Source of the DNA: Caldibacillus thermoamylovorans
GTDB lineage: Bacteria; Bacillota; Bacilli; Bacillales; Caldibacillaceae
Assembly (NCBI RefSeq): GCF_000751775.1
Contig: NZ_CCRF01000045.1
Location: forward strand, 1-64,000
Length of the DNA stretch: 64,000 nucleotides
Reading direction: 5' to 3'
Shown: positions 1 through 9,265 of the stretch, piece by piece
Layout of the letters: each line of letters opens with the position of its first letter
Numbering within the stretch: the first letter of the stretch is position 1
Program-made: the position numbers and the translations under genes
Notes under the pieces: generated by a model
The model's input: the letters and a program-made list of their open reading frames with translations, nothing else
Database searches by the model: none
Told to the model about the DNA's origin: nothing

Positions 1-391
1 AGTTTTATTGTCTAGCTACGAGCGCCAGCGACTGAGAAACTAACTCCCCTTTAATGTGCTCCTGCGCCATAGCCTATTCGAGGAAGCGGATGTTCAGCTC
101 GTCGCAAAGCTTCATGAAGTATATCAAGGAAGATTACTCATGAAGTTCACTCTAGGAGTAGCTTCACTACGATAAGTCAACATCGGCTCGTCACTCGCCG
201 TGTTTCCTTTTCCTTAGAAAAAGCTACTCGCTTTTTCTTCGTGCGATGCTTATTCAAGGAAGATTATTCAGAGTCCTCGAAAAAGCTAATCGCTTTTTCT
301 TCGTGCGATGTCTATTCGAGGAAGCAAATCTGTTCTCATTGCGGGGCGCTCCAGTTTGTACGTCGCTAAGCGGGCGCTCTGCGCTTTTCTT
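1..391 (+). repeat. Long dispersed non-coding repeat, copy 1
   Basis: This stretch has no credible reading frame. It matches the reverse complement of 42434-42760 nearly base for base over most of its length. Both copies share a TTTTATTGTCTAGCT end and a GCGCTCTGCGCTTTTCTT end. This copy is longer because an internal unit of about 63 bp (212-274, then 275 to about 325) is duplicated. Each unit carries a hairpin with GAAAAAGC and GCTTTTTC arms (217-237 and 279-299). The copy begins at the window edge and may extend further upstream. It resembles non-coding repeats I recall from other Bacillaceae, but I could not check this. Function is unknown. Confidence 0.9.
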
Positions 392-435
392 ACAAACTTC
401 TTTTGTCTATTAAGATCAATGCCGGGGGATAATCA

Positions 436-1851
436 ATGCCAATAAAGCATAAAACGAGATCGTTATTTATCATTATTTTAAGTTTAATCATCATTATACT
501 AGCCGCCTTCCAATGGACAAAATTGAAAGAAGGAACGGATCAAGACGATCATTTATCAGTCAAACAGCAAATTGAAATTGTTCATGATTCCGGGAAATTA
601 AAGATTAAACAGACCCTTCAAAATTTGAAAAACCATACTTATTTACTAAAATTACCTGAAGCAGGAGTTAATTTCACATTCCCGCATATGGAATTTTGGG
701 ATGAAACAAATAAAAGTATAGCTGTTCGGGATAACACTTTGACCGTTGAATATGAAATTAACACGAATCCGGATAATCAAGCTTTTTTGTTGGAAAATTG
801 GATGGTACAAATAAGTGGTGTAGAAATAGTTAACACGATCGTGAAAATTAGTGAGCTGACAAATATGGCTGGAAGTTGGGCTGCGGGTGCACCAATGACT
901 TATCATGAAGTACTTGATCAACTACAATATTATGTATTTGAAAGAAAAGGTGTTGATATTCCATTATATTGGCAAAAAGCACCGTTATTCTATACTTACA
1001 TAGGAGAAAAGATTCCTTTATATACAGATAGAAAAACTGATCAAAATCTATTGACCAGTTCAATTGACTTAGGATTAAAGCATGATAAGGAGTTTCCCGC
1101 TGTTATTTTAACGGAGCAAATAAATCCACTACAGTCTGTCTCATTAATTATTGAAAATCCTGAGATTGATCAAAACTTATTATCTTCCATATGGGTGGAA
1201 CAATTTTTGTTATCAAATTTTTGGGCAGGTAAGGATGAGGAAAAATGGGTGATGAATATTTTGGCTAAAATCATAACTGAACAACCACCGATTGATGAAG
1301 TGAAAGCACAAATTTATGCTGAACTTAAAAATAAATTGTCGAACAATGAAATTTCTATATTTATCTCATCCATTCTTCAAACCGATCAAAAGTTCACTTC
1401 TTTAGCTGAAATTGATCAATTATTAGGACGATTGAAGGGGCTAAAAACAAGCTTTTTTCAGGATATTGCAATTGAACAAACAGTGAGTCCTTTATATTTT
1501 TTTACTGATGAACCGATTTATGTGAGAAATCACAAGTTGGAGAATTATCGCGTGTATTGGATGGACGATGTTTATTATTTTCCAATTCGGCCAATCATAG
1601 AAAATTTAAATTATCAATTTGAACAGATATCTGAAGATGAAATTTTTATAACCAATGGGAAAACGACATTTCGTTTTTATGATAATAAAGACTTTTTTCT
1701 AATAAATGAGGAACAATATGGTTTGCTGACAATGAGCGATAAATTACCGTATCTAAAAATCAACAATGAATTTTATATACAAAAAGAGTTTTTTCGTAAA
1801 GTCTTTCGTATTGAAATCAATCATCAGAATAACCAATTTTTTATAAGGTAA
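436..1851 (+). CDS. Membrane-anchored protein with C-terminal stalk-like (copper amine oxidase N-like) domain
   Basis: This 471-residue protein has one N-terminal membrane segment (about residues 9-27) after a short basic tail, so most of it should lie outside the membrane. The middle part (about 35-360) matches no family I recognise. The last 105 residues alternate short hydrophobic strands with polar turns (YYFPIRPIIENLNYQFE, then ITNGKTTFRFYDN, then FYIQKEFF). That is the pattern of the stalk or copper amine oxidase N-like domain found in many Bacillus exported proteins. The ATG follows a GGGGGAT site by 5 bases. No promoter is visible between it and the upstream repeat. A mini-element starts one base after the stop. 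Function is unknown; the stalk call is by pattern only. Confidence 0.75.
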   Translation: MPIKHKTRSLFIIILSLIIIILAAFQWTKLKEGTDQDDHLSVKQQIEIVHDSGKLKIKQTLQNLKNHTYLLKLPEAGVNFTFPHMEFWDETNKSIAVRDNTLTVEYEINTNPDNQAFLLENWMVQISGVEIVNTIVKISELTNMAGSWAAGAPMTYHEVLDQLQYYVFERKGVDIPLYWQKAPLFYTYIGEKIPLYTDRKTDQNLLTSSIDLGLKHDKEFPAVILTEQINPLQSVSLIIENPEIDQNLLSSIWVEQFLLSNFWAGKDEEKWVMNILAKIITEQPPIDEVKAQIYAELKNKLSNNEISIFISSILQTDQKFTSLAEIDQLLGRLKGLKTSFFQDIAIEQTVSPLYFFTDEPIYVRNHKLENYRVYWMDDVYYFPIRPIIENLNYQFEQISEDEIFITNGKTTFRFYDNKDFFLINEEQYGLLTMSDKLPYLKINNEFYIQKEFFRKVFRIEINHQNNQFFIR

Positions 1852-1852
1852 C

Positions 1853-1958
1853 ATAAAGAAAACTCGGCGACTGCCGAGCCTTTAGGTGAGAGCAGAGCCG
1901 CAAGAGCACTTATGCGTTAGGAAAGTAGAAATTGAAAAATTTATACTTTCCTATTAGC
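1853..1958 (-). mobile_element. Structured mini-element, copy A
   Basis: About 106 bp. Read on the minus strand it is nearly identical to 60021-60126, with about three differences. It has two hairpins: a long stem with arms GGAAAGTA and TACTTTCC, and a terminal stem CTCGGC / GCCGAG with a four-base loop followed by TTTTCTTTA, which looks like an intrinsic terminator. It lies immediately after the T-tract of the csfG terminator in the same orientation, and TTTA is present at both ends. It begins one base past the stop of the stalk-domain gene. No protein is encoded, so any movement would need outside enzymes. Confidence 0.8.
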
Positions 1959-1959
1959 T

Positions 1960-2107
1960 AAAAAATAACCCTGCAGTAAACTTCTGCAGGGCTCCTTCAA
2001 ACTCTTCGTGAGTGAAGGCAAAGGGAGAGGAGAAACCGGAGGAAGAACTTATGGGGAAACGTAAGTCTTCTCCGCGGTTGGCAACAACATCTAACGTTTG
2101 ATGTTGT
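1960..2107 (-). ncRNA. csfG: Probable CsfG sporulation small RNA
   Basis: The intergenic region upstream of rsmD encodes a compact minus-strand RNA of about 148 nt. Read in that direction it has a 5' stem (arms ACAACATC and GATGTTGT), a central stem (2035-2081, outer arms AACCG and CGGTT), a C-rich single-stranded run (TTTCTCCTCTCCCTTTG), a third stem (1994-2018) and a terminator. The terminator has arms CCCTGCAG and CTGCAGGG (1969-1991) followed by TTATTTTTT. B. subtilis CsfG lies next to ylbH (rsmD) and is controlled by sigma-F and sigma-G, and the promoter here fits both. The C-rich loops suggest pairing with Shine-Dalgarno sequences, which is inference. I identify it by position, promoter and structure, not by alignment. 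Confidence 0.72.
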
Positions 2108-2113
2108 CATTTA

Positions 2114-2142
2114 CATTATGACCAAAATAGGATAACTTATAC
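2114..2142 (-). promoter_or_regulatory. Sigma-F/sigma-G promoter of csfG
   Basis: On the minus strand, GTATA (2138-2142) lies 14 bases upstream of GGTCATAATG (2114-2123). The first matches the sigma-F/G -35 element. The second fits the sigma-F -10 pattern at nine of ten positions, and its CATAATG part fits sigma-G. A start site about 7 bases on gives an RNA beginning near 2107. The sigG promoter at 34382-34410 has the same spacing. Confidence 0.65.
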
Positions 2143-2223
2143 AAATTTTATAAAATATTCTTTTTATATATTGAGGATGGACCACCGGATTGGAACAACA
2201 GCTTCTTCAATGAAAGATAATGC

Positions 2224-2253
2224 TCGACATAGTATTTTTCGTCCATTTATGAT
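2224..2253 (+). promoter_or_regulatory. Candidate sigma-A promoter for rsmD-coaD
   Basis: TCGACA (2224-2229) and TATGAT (2248-2253) are separated by 18 bases. They lie 42 bases upstream of the rsmD start, and the promoter would serve the overlapping rsmD-coaD pair. Confidence 0.5.
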
Positions 2254-2294
2254 AGGATGGATAACGTAAAATATTTGAACGATAAGGTGATCGT

Positions 2295-3352
<1,058 letters not shown>

Positions 3353-3358
3353 TCAGAT

Positions 3359-3413
3359 AAGAAACTTCAAGTTGGGTCGAAATATATAAATACCCTGTTG
3401 AAGTTTCTTTTTT
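3359..3413 (+). terminator. Intrinsic terminator after rsmD-coaD
   Basis: AAGAAACTTCAA (3359-3370) and TTGAAGTTTCTT (3398-3409) form a perfect 12-bp stem. A GGGT/ACCC pair lies inside the loop and a T-tract follows. Confidence 0.9.
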
Positions 3414-3477
3414 AATAAAGCTTTTCCGGTTAGGAAAACGCATTATTGGGTCGTCCGAGTACGTAAGTTATGGAATG

Positions 3478-4683
3478 TTACCTGAATGCTCTTCTTCCGT
3501 AAATGACTACATAAATAAATAACGAGGCAATTGTGATTATGGGTCCGTATTCCGTAAAAAATTGTAAAATATGTAAATATACATCGTTGTCGAAATTTAA
3601 AAATACCGGCATTGAATTATTTTGTCCTGTTAAACCATTCTCATATACCGGTTTCCAAATAATGAACGTAATTAAAGAAGCAAATATACCTTGCAAAAGT
3701 CTGGCAAATAAAAAAGGAGAAAAACGAATGTCACTTTGGGATAATAGACTGGCTACTTGTGCTTGAATACTAAATCCACCGAATGCAAGCAGGAAACTGA
3801 CGACAATCGCTTGTTGCAGTAGCTGGGCATTTTTTACTTCGCTAATTAATTGACTGCCGATTGTCATCTCAAATAATCCGGAAATAAATGGTATACTGAA
3901 TGCTTCAGGTAAATGAAGGATTACAAACAATATTTTAATAATTGTTGCAAGAACATCAGTAATATTTGTTAATGACAATAATGTATTAATTACCGAAAAT
4001 AAAATAATAAAACCGCCGATCATTAATAAGGTTTGTATGGAAGACGTTACTGCATCTCCTAATAATGTGCCAAAAGGTCTATTATCTTTTAATCTTGTTT
4101 CATGCATAGATTGGAATGCATTTTTCAAAGAAAAGAAGGTTTTTTCTTCCTTATTCCTCGTTTTGTCTCCTATCCCGTAATAGCGCATGACCAACCCGAC
4201 GAAAATATTTGCGGCATAATGAGAAATGGCAAAAATAATGCCAAGATACGGATTTTGGAAAAAACCAACCGCCACTGCACCAAAAATAAACAGGGGATTT
4301 GCACAACTGGTAAATGCAACCAATCTTTCTGCTTCAATTTGGGTAATATTGCCCTCATTTCTCAAACGTACCGTAAATTTGGCTCCAGCAGGATTTCCGG
4401 AAGCCATTCCCATCGCCCAAACAAACCCCCCAATGCCCGGAACGCGAAAAATCGGTCTCATAAAGGGCTCTAACAGTACGCCCAAAAATTTCACTACACC
4501 AAATCCAATTAATAATTCAGCAATTATGAAAAATGGCAAGAGGGAAGGAAAAACGACTTCCCACCAAGTGTGTAATCCCTTTATGGATGCTTTTAAAGAT
4601 TCTTTTGGATGAGAAATAAGTGCAACGGCTAAAAAAATGGCGGAGGAAGCGAAAAGTAATGTCTTTAGTCTTGAACGATTCAT
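3478..4683 (-). CDS. ylbJ: Sporulation integral membrane protein YlbJ
   Basis: This is a 401-residue polytopic membrane protein with about eight hydrophobic segments and the gate (nucleoside-recognition-like) fold, which includes the GMASGNPAGAKFTVRL stretch. In B. subtilis ylbJ is a sigma-E gene needed for normal spore cortex or spore properties. I chose the ATG at 4681-4683 because AAGGAGG lies 7 bases upstream and the protein then starts MNRSRLKTLLF. The frame stays open 18 codons further upstream but without a ribosome site. Upstream on the same strand GTATATAAA (4741-4749) and CATAAAGAA (4721-4729) loosely resemble a sigma-E promoter. The gene diverges from ylbK and is transcribed against its neighbours. 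The transported molecule is unknown. Confidence 0.9.
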   Translation of the reverse strand: MNRSRLKTLLFASSAIFLAVALISHPKESLKASIKGLHTWWEVVFPSLLPFFIIAELLIGFGVVKFLGVLLEPFMRPIFRVPGIGGFVWAMGMASGNPAGAKFTVRLRNEGNITQIEAERLVAFTSCANPLFIFGAVAVGFFQNPYLGIIFAISHYAANIFVGLVMRYYGIGDKTRNKEEKTFFSLKNAFQSMHETRLKDNRPFGTLLGDAVTSSIQTLLMIGGFIILFSVINTLLSLTNITDVLATIIKILFVILHLPEAFSIPFISGLFEMTIGSQLISEVKNAQLLQQAIVVSFLLAFGGFSIQAQVASLLSQSDIRFSPFLFARLLQGIFASLITFIIWKPVYENGLTGQNNSMPVFLNFDNDVYLHILQFFTEYGPIITIASLFIYVVIYGRRAFR

Positions 4684-4994
4684 TAGTTTCCCTCCTTGAG
4701 TATAAAGCGGGCAACTTAGTTTCTTTATGAATAGCAAAAGTTTATATACAAAAATTATTAGGTCGAAAAATTCTCCTTATAAACATAAATTTTGTGATAA
4801 AATGAATGAATAAAATTGAATTTGTTGCCTGTCCATCCTTACTCCAATAATGTATGAATAACTGAGGAAAAAAAGAATAAAATTTTTGCTTTGTACCGGG
4901 TTGGTTTTTTCCCTAATTATTGTTCTATAGTAGGTGAATAACTCATAATATGTTGTTTATACAAATTCTTAATAGAAAAATTGGGGGATGAAAG
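4684..4994. other. Divergent intergenic region ylbJ / ylbK
   Basis: This AT-rich stretch must hold the promoters for ylbJ (minus) and ylbK (plus). Apart from the weak sigma-E-like candidate for ylbJ at 4721-4749 and the GGGGG ribosome site of ylbK at 4983-4987, I recognise no element. Confidence 0.5.
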
Positions 4995-5783
4995 ATGGCA
5001 GAGCCGAAAATCGGTCTGGCATTAGGATCGGGCGGTGCCAGGGGTCTTGCCCATATTGGCGTCTTGAAGGTATTGGAGAGGGAAAACATTCCGATTTCGA
5101 TGATTGCCGGGAGCAGCATTGGTTCATTGGTAGCGGCATTTTATGCATCAGGACAAAATATCGATACAATGGTACGTGTTTCTCAAAAATTTAAGCGAAA
5201 ATATTTTATTGACTTTACAATACCAAAACTAGGTTTTATTGCAGGAAATCGAATAAAGGAATTCATCCGCGTGTTTACTTATCAAAAACGTATTGAAGAC
5301 TTAAATTTACCCCTTGCCATTATTGCAACTGACCTCCATACCGGGGAGAAGGTTATATTTAGAACCGGCGATGTTGCGGAAGCAGTTCGTGCAAGTATTT
5401 CCATTCCTGGTATTTTTATCCCAGAAACGTACCAAGGACGTCTTTTAGTTGACGGCGGGGTAAGTGACCGGGTTCCGGTTTCGGTTGTAAAAGAAATGGG
5501 AGCAGATCTGGTCATTGCCGTTGATGTAGCAGGTTTAAAAAAAAATGCGGAAATTATAACCATTTATGACGTTATTTTACAAAGCATCGATATTATGCAA
5601 GTTGAATTGGCTGAAGCTCGTGCGCTACAATCGGATATTTACATTCGTCCGCCTGTTGAAAAATACAGTTCTTATGCATTTAGTGATATTGATGAATTGA
5701 TCTTAAAAGGGGAGGAAGCAACAGAAAAAGTAATACCGAAAATCAAGCAGATGATTGGTATGTGGGAGGAGTCATACGAGTGA
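4995..5783 (+). CDS. ylbK: Patatin-like phospholipase family protein YlbK
   Basis: This 262-residue protein of the RssA/NTE-like patatin family is probably a serine lipid acyl hydrolase using a Ser-Asp dyad. The glycine-rich oxyanion loop GSGGARG is at residues 11-17, the nucleophile motif GSSIG at 39-43 (Ser41) and the DGG motif with Asp153 at 153-155, so all catalytic elements are present. There is no signal peptide, which suggests the cytosol or inner membrane face. The ATG follows GGGGG by 7 bases. Its stop overlaps the ylbL start (GTGA), which indicates coupled translation with the membrane protease YlbL. The physiological substrate is unknown. Confidence 0.93.
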   Translation: MAEPKIGLALGSGGARGLAHIGVLKVLERENIPISMIAGSSIGSLVAAFYASGQNIDTMVRVSQKFKRKYFIDFTIPKLGFIAGNRIKEFIRVFTYQKRIEDLNLPLAIIATDLHTGEKVIFRTGDVAEAVRASISIPGIFIPETYQGRLLVDGGVSDRVPVSVVKEMGADLVIAVDVAGLKKNAEIITIYDVILQSIDIMQVELAEARALQSDIYIRPPVEKYSSYAFSDIDELILKGEEATEKVIPKIKQMIGMWEESYE

Positions 5784-6799
5784 ATAAAAAAACTAAGAAA
5801 ATCAGTCTATTCATTTTACTAATCATTATTTTATTTATAAATTTTTATCCTTTACCATACTATGTAATACGTCCGGGGATGGCACAAGTTCTCGATGAAA
5901 TTATCGATGTTCAAGGTGGATATGATGAAGAAGGGGAGTTTATGCTAACAACCGTTCGTATGGGGGAAGCAAACGTCATTTCCTACGTAATGGCAAAGAT
6001 GAAAAAGTATTATTCGTTGGAACCAAAAAATGCCATCCGTTTAGAGAACGAGACAGATGAAGAATATCAAGTCCGTCAATCCTATTATATGGAAAATTCA
6101 CAAGAAAACGCATTGCAAGTCGCTTTTCAGAAGGCGGGAAAAGAAGTCAATGTCACCATGAACGGTATTTATGTTTTAAGTGTACAAGAGGGGATGCCTG
6201 CTGATGGAATTTTGAAACCGGGTGATCGAATTGTTGCCATTGACCAACAAAATTTCGATTCATCTACAGGATTTACAAATTATATACAAGGAAAACAAGT
6301 TGGTGATGATATTTCCGTCACTTTTTTTCGGAATGGTGAAAAATTAACGAGAACCGTTGCAATTGCAGAATTGTCGGAAACAAAGAAACCTGGCATAGGA
6401 ATTGTCTTAGTGGAAGACAAAAATGTAAAAACAAACCCCGAAGTAAAAATAAATACGGAACAGATTGGGGGACCATCTGCTGGTTTAATGTTTTCGCTGG
6501 AGATCTATAATCAATTAGTGAAAGAAGATATTACAAAAGGTTACCGTATTGCCGGCACAGGAATGATTTCTTCGGATGGAACAGTGGGTCCGATTGGCGG
6601 CATTGAGCAAAAAATTGTTGCTGCTGATCGGGAGGGAGCGGAGATCTTTTTTGCGCCAAATGAAAACGGGGCTAAAAATTCAAATTATGAAATGGCGAAA
6701 AAAACAGCCAAAGACATCGATACAAAAATGAAAATCGTTCCCGTTGATACAATTGACGATGCCTTAGCGTATTTAGAAAAACTTGAAGCAAAAAAATAA
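5780..6799 (+). CDS. ylbL: PDZ and Lon-type membrane protease YlbL (DdcP)
   Basis: YlbL (DdcP) is a membrane-anchored protease. In B. subtilis it acts with CtpA to remove the division inhibitor YneA after DNA damage. The 339-residue protein has one N-terminal membrane segment (about residues 9-24), a PDZ domain (about 105-195, with GMPADGILKPGDRI) and a C-terminal Lon protease domain. The catalytic serine lies in GGPSAGL (Ser233) and the lysine in GGIEQK (Lys278), so the dyad is intact. I start at GTG 5780, which overlaps the ylbK stop and lies 9 bases after GGGAGGA. A GTG at 5762 lies inside the ribosome site and is less likely. Confidence 0.94.
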   Translation: MNKKTKKISLFILLIIILFINFYPLPYYVIRPGMAQVLDEIIDVQGGYDEEGEFMLTTVRMGEANVISYVMAKMKKYYSLEPKNAIRLENETDEEYQVRQSYYMENSQENALQVAFQKAGKEVNVTMNGIYVLSVQEGMPADGILKPGDRIVAIDQQNFDSSTGFTNYIQGKQVGDDISVTFFRNGEKLTRTVAIAELSETKKPGIGIVLVEDKNVKTNPEVKINTEQIGGPSAGLMFSLEIYNQLVKEDITKGYRIAGTGMISSDGTVGPIGGIEQKIVAADREGAEIFFAPNENGAKNSNYEMAKKTAKDIDTKMKIVPVDTIDDALAYLEKLEAKK

Positions 6800-6845
6800 T
6801 GTGGACCATTCAATCCAAGTTTAAGTTTTATATCGGATTTTTACA

Positions 6846-6865
6846 GGGATGGGGCTTACCATCCC
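6846..6865 (+). terminator. Hairpin between convergent ylbL and tmcAL
   Basis: GGGATGG (6846-6852) and CCATCCC (6859-6865) form a perfect 7-bp stem midway between two converging genes. Neither side has a good T-tract, so it may stop transcription only weakly. Confidence 0.45.
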
Positions 6866-6880
6866 TCCTGTTCTTGAAAG

Positions 6881-8083
6881 CTATTCAACAATAATCGGGA
6901 ATTGTTTTTTCTCTTCTTCAATAATTTTTTGACCGTTGTTACCAAAAGCAAAGGAATAAGTTTGACTTATCTTTATGTCAAGTTGGACCGCTTTTCGCTC
7001 AGCCTGTGAAAGGTTTGAAATAATCGGGAGCGATATCCTTTCTTTTTTTTCTTTTAAATATTGTCTCCCCAGTTGATTAAAGCCGAGCACTCGTATATAT
7101 TCAGGAAACTTGTTTCTCATTTTTTCCTTTTTCGTATTTGTTAAAATATGGACACAAGCCCTTTGTAGTCTTGTCCAAGTGTAACGCTTCGTTTTAATCT
7201 TTTCCATAAAATCTTTAAAACTGGTTGCCTCCTGTGCAAAACGAATAAGGCGATATTCCATCCCTTCTTCGACTTCATAAATGTCTTTTAATTCATTCGG
7301 CTCACTATGAGAAAACCGATATTTTAGAAATGGCCAAAAATTTTCCCAGAAGGCAAAGGTGTTATATTTTTTGTAAAAGGCTGATAATTCTTGGTAAGTT
7401 GTGTCAGGAATATGACTTTGAATGTGGTCAAGTGTTCTGTTTTCAGCCAATGTTTTTCGAATACTAGTTGCACTGGATATTTTTACCGATGACAACTGTT
7501 GATCATGGTAACCTGCATGAATTCGTTCAATGGTCATGGGGACGGTTTTACTTCCGATCTCTTGTAAAGCTTTTACATAGTGATAACCTAATATATTATT
7601 TGGTTTCGATAAATCCAGTAAGTCCCGGGATGGTGCTAACTGTTGAAAAGCAAGTGAAGCTGCTTTTGGATAACTTACTCCTTCGTTCATGAATTGTCTA
7701 ATGAATCGATTATAATCTGATTCATGATTTGATATAAAATTAATCGTATTTGTAAACGTATCAATATTGCCCGATTCACTGCCGAAACAAATAAAATCAG
7801 CTTGCAAACTTGTTAAGAGATAAACAGCTCCTTCAGCAAATTTTTCGGCTTTTTGTGTACAAAAAGTATAGGGAAGTTCAATCACTAAGTCCACGCCGGC
7901 TTTTAAAGCCATATTCGTACGTGCCCATTTTGATACAAGAGCAGGTTCCCCCCGCTGTAAAAATTGTCCGCTCATTACGGCGATAACGACATCAGCATTT
8001 GTTTTCTTTCGTGTTTGTTGTAAGTGGTATAAATGTCCGTTGTGGAAAGGATTATATTCCACGATAATTCCTGCACTGATCAT
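6881..8083 (-). CDS. tmcAL: tRNA(Met) cytidine acetate ligase TmcAL
   Basis: TmcAL (YlbM) uses acetate and ATP to form N4-acetylcytidine at the wobble position of elongator tRNA-Met. The 400-residue protein has the nucleotidyltransferase signature HNGH at residues 14-17 in the N-terminal part (GIIVEYNPFHNGHLYHL), followed by SGQFLQRGEPA, which is typical of this family. The start is the first in-frame ATG, with GGAGGA (8086-8091) upstream on the minus strand. It stands alone on the minus strand between ylbL and ylbN, the same order as in B. subtilis. Length and motifs are normal. Confidence 0.95.
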   Translation of the reverse strand: MISAGIIVEYNPFHNGHLYHLQQTRKKTNADVVIAVMSGQFLQRGEPALVSKWARTNMALKAGVDLVIELPYTFCTQKAEKFAEGAVYLLTSLQADFICFGSESGNIDTFTNTINFISNHESDYNRFIRQFMNEGVSYPKAASLAFQQLAPSRDLLDLSKPNNILGYHYVKALQEIGSKTVPMTIERIHAGYHDQQLSSVKISSATSIRKTLAENRTLDHIQSHIPDTTYQELSAFYKKYNTFAFWENFWPFLKYRFSHSEPNELKDIYEVEEGMEYRLIRFAQEATSFKDFMEKIKTKRYTWTRLQRACVHILTNTKKEKMRNKFPEYIRVLGFNQLGRQYLKEKKERISLPIISNLSQAERKAVQLDIKISQTYSFAFGNNGQKIIEEEKKQFPIIVE

Positions 8084-8293
8084 ATGTCCTCCTTTTTATG
8101 TATTGTTCATTTTTTGACAGCATAAAGTGTATAAATTGGTTTTATTTTATTGTCTGGCTTCGGACATCCTGCTATTCTTATGTATCAAAATTGTTTTAAA
8201 TGCAGAAACTAGATGAAAAAACCGGTGTCATGATACACTTATATTTATTATCAATAATATCCGGATTCAATGCAAGACTGTAAAGAAAAAATA

Positions 8294-8322
8294 TTGACAA
8301 ATGTTTTTTTGCAGGCTATAAT
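8294..8322 (+). promoter_or_regulatory. Sigma-A promoter of ylbN-rpmF
   Basis: A perfect TTGACA (8294-8299) and a perfect TATAAT (8317-8322) are separated by exactly 17 bases. They lie 28 bases before the ylbN start. This is probably the strongest consensus promoter in the window, which suits a ribosomal protein operon. Confidence 0.9.
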
Positions 8323-8349
8323 AACCTTTGTTGCCTTGGGGTGATCGTA

Positions 8350-8880
8350 TTGAAGTGGTCAATGATGCAATTACAAAAATTCCGAAATAAAGGGTTAACA
8401 TTTAATGAAATGGTGAATCTGGAATCTTTAAAAAACAGAGATCCACAAATTCGTACCATTTCACCCATTCAAGTGTTTGGTACTGCGGAAATTGATTCAA
8501 AAAAAGTCACTTTTCACTTACATATTAAAGGTGAATTGGTTTTGCCGAGTACCCGTACACTTGAAGATGTCCAATTCCCTATTGATATTCAAAGTACGGA
8601 AATCTTTATGTACGAAACAGCTGAATACAATGAAGATTCCGAGTTAAATTTGCATATTATCCATGGGGAAATGATCGATTTAACGCCCGTAATTGAAGAA
8701 TTAATTTTAGTTGAAATTCCCATGCAAGTATATAATGAAGAGGAAGATGTTTCTTCGTTATTCAGTTCTGGAAGAGATTGGGAATTTATTCAGGAAGCTG
8801 ATCAGGAGAAACAGGAAAAAATAGATCCCCGTTTCGCAGAATTGGCAAAATTATTTAATCAAAAAAACTCAAACAAATGA
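8350..8880 (+). CDS. ylbN: DUF177 (YceD-family) protein YlbN
   Basis: This 176-residue YceD/DUF177 family protein is found next to rpmF across bacteria and has been linked to 23S rRNA accumulation. Its biochemical action in Bacillus is not settled. The protein is acidic, with no membrane segment and no zinc motif. I start at TTG 8350, which gives MKWSMMQLQKFR, like the B. subtilis protein, and lies five bases after GGGGTGA. The in-frame GTG at 8341 sits inside that ribosome site. rpmF follows 26 bases later on the same transcript. Confidence 0.92.
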   Translation: MKWSMMQLQKFRNKGLTFNEMVNLESLKNRDPQIRTISPIQVFGTAEIDSKKVTFHLHIKGELVLPSTRTLEDVQFPIDIQSTEIFMYETAEYNEDSELNLHIIHGEMIDLTPVIEELILVEIPMQVYNEEEDVSSLFSSGRDWEFIQEADQEKQEKIDPRFAELAKLFNQKNSNK

Positions 8881-8906
8881 ATTCATCCTTTTAAGGAGGT
8901 GTAAAT

Positions 8907-9080
8907 ATGGCTGTACCATTTAGAAAAACTTCAAAAACAAGAAAACGTCTGCGCCGGACACATTATAAACTACAAGTTCCGGGTATGGTAGAATGCCCAA
9001 ATTGTGGTGAAATGAAAAAAGCTCACCATGTTTGCCCAAAATGCGGAACTTATAAAGGGAAAGAAGTTATCGACGTTTAA
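8907..9080 (+). CDS. rpmF: 50S ribosomal protein L32
   Basis: This 57-residue basic protein, translated directly from the sequence, starts [20 protein letters not shown]. It is the zinc-binding form of L32: CPNC at residues 30-33 and CPKC at 43-46 supply four cysteines. It belongs to the large ribosomal subunit. AAGGAGG lies about 8 bases upstream of the ATG. It is cotranscribed with ylbN from the consensus promoter at 8294 and followed by a strong terminator. Confidence 0.98.
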   Translation: MAVPFRKTSKTRKRLRRTHYKLQVPGMVECPNCGEMKKAHHVCPKCGTYKGKEVIDV

Positions 9081-9091
9081 GCCTAAAGAAA

Positions 9092-9124
9092 GAAGTTGCA
9101 TATTTATGTAGCTTCTTTTTTTTT
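9092..9124 (+). terminator. Terminator after rpmF
   Basis: GAAGTTGCAT (9092-9101) pairs with ATGTAGCTTC (9106-9115) over ten pairs including two G-T wobbles, followed by about ten T residues. Confidence 0.92.
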
Positions 9125-9265
9125 ACCAAAATACCTCGTGTGGAAATTTCCCTCCGTTTGGACCTGCTTAATAGAATAATTAAGAAGTCTATCGTTTCTA
9201 CTATGTGCATATATTATTACAAAAATATGTAATTTTATATTTCTGATACACGAGGAGGGTAAAAG

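Noticed and set aside
4721-4749. Sigma-E promoter for ylbJ
   Set aside because: GTATATAAA and CATAAAGAA fit the consensus only partly, so it is mentioned in the gene entry but not listed as a feature.
8135-8175. Possible fragment of the long repeat (TTTTATTGTCTGGCTTCGG)
   Set aside because: Only about 20 bases resemble the repeat end (TTTTATTGTCTAGCTCCG), and the similarity stops. Chance in AT-rich DNA cannot be excluded.
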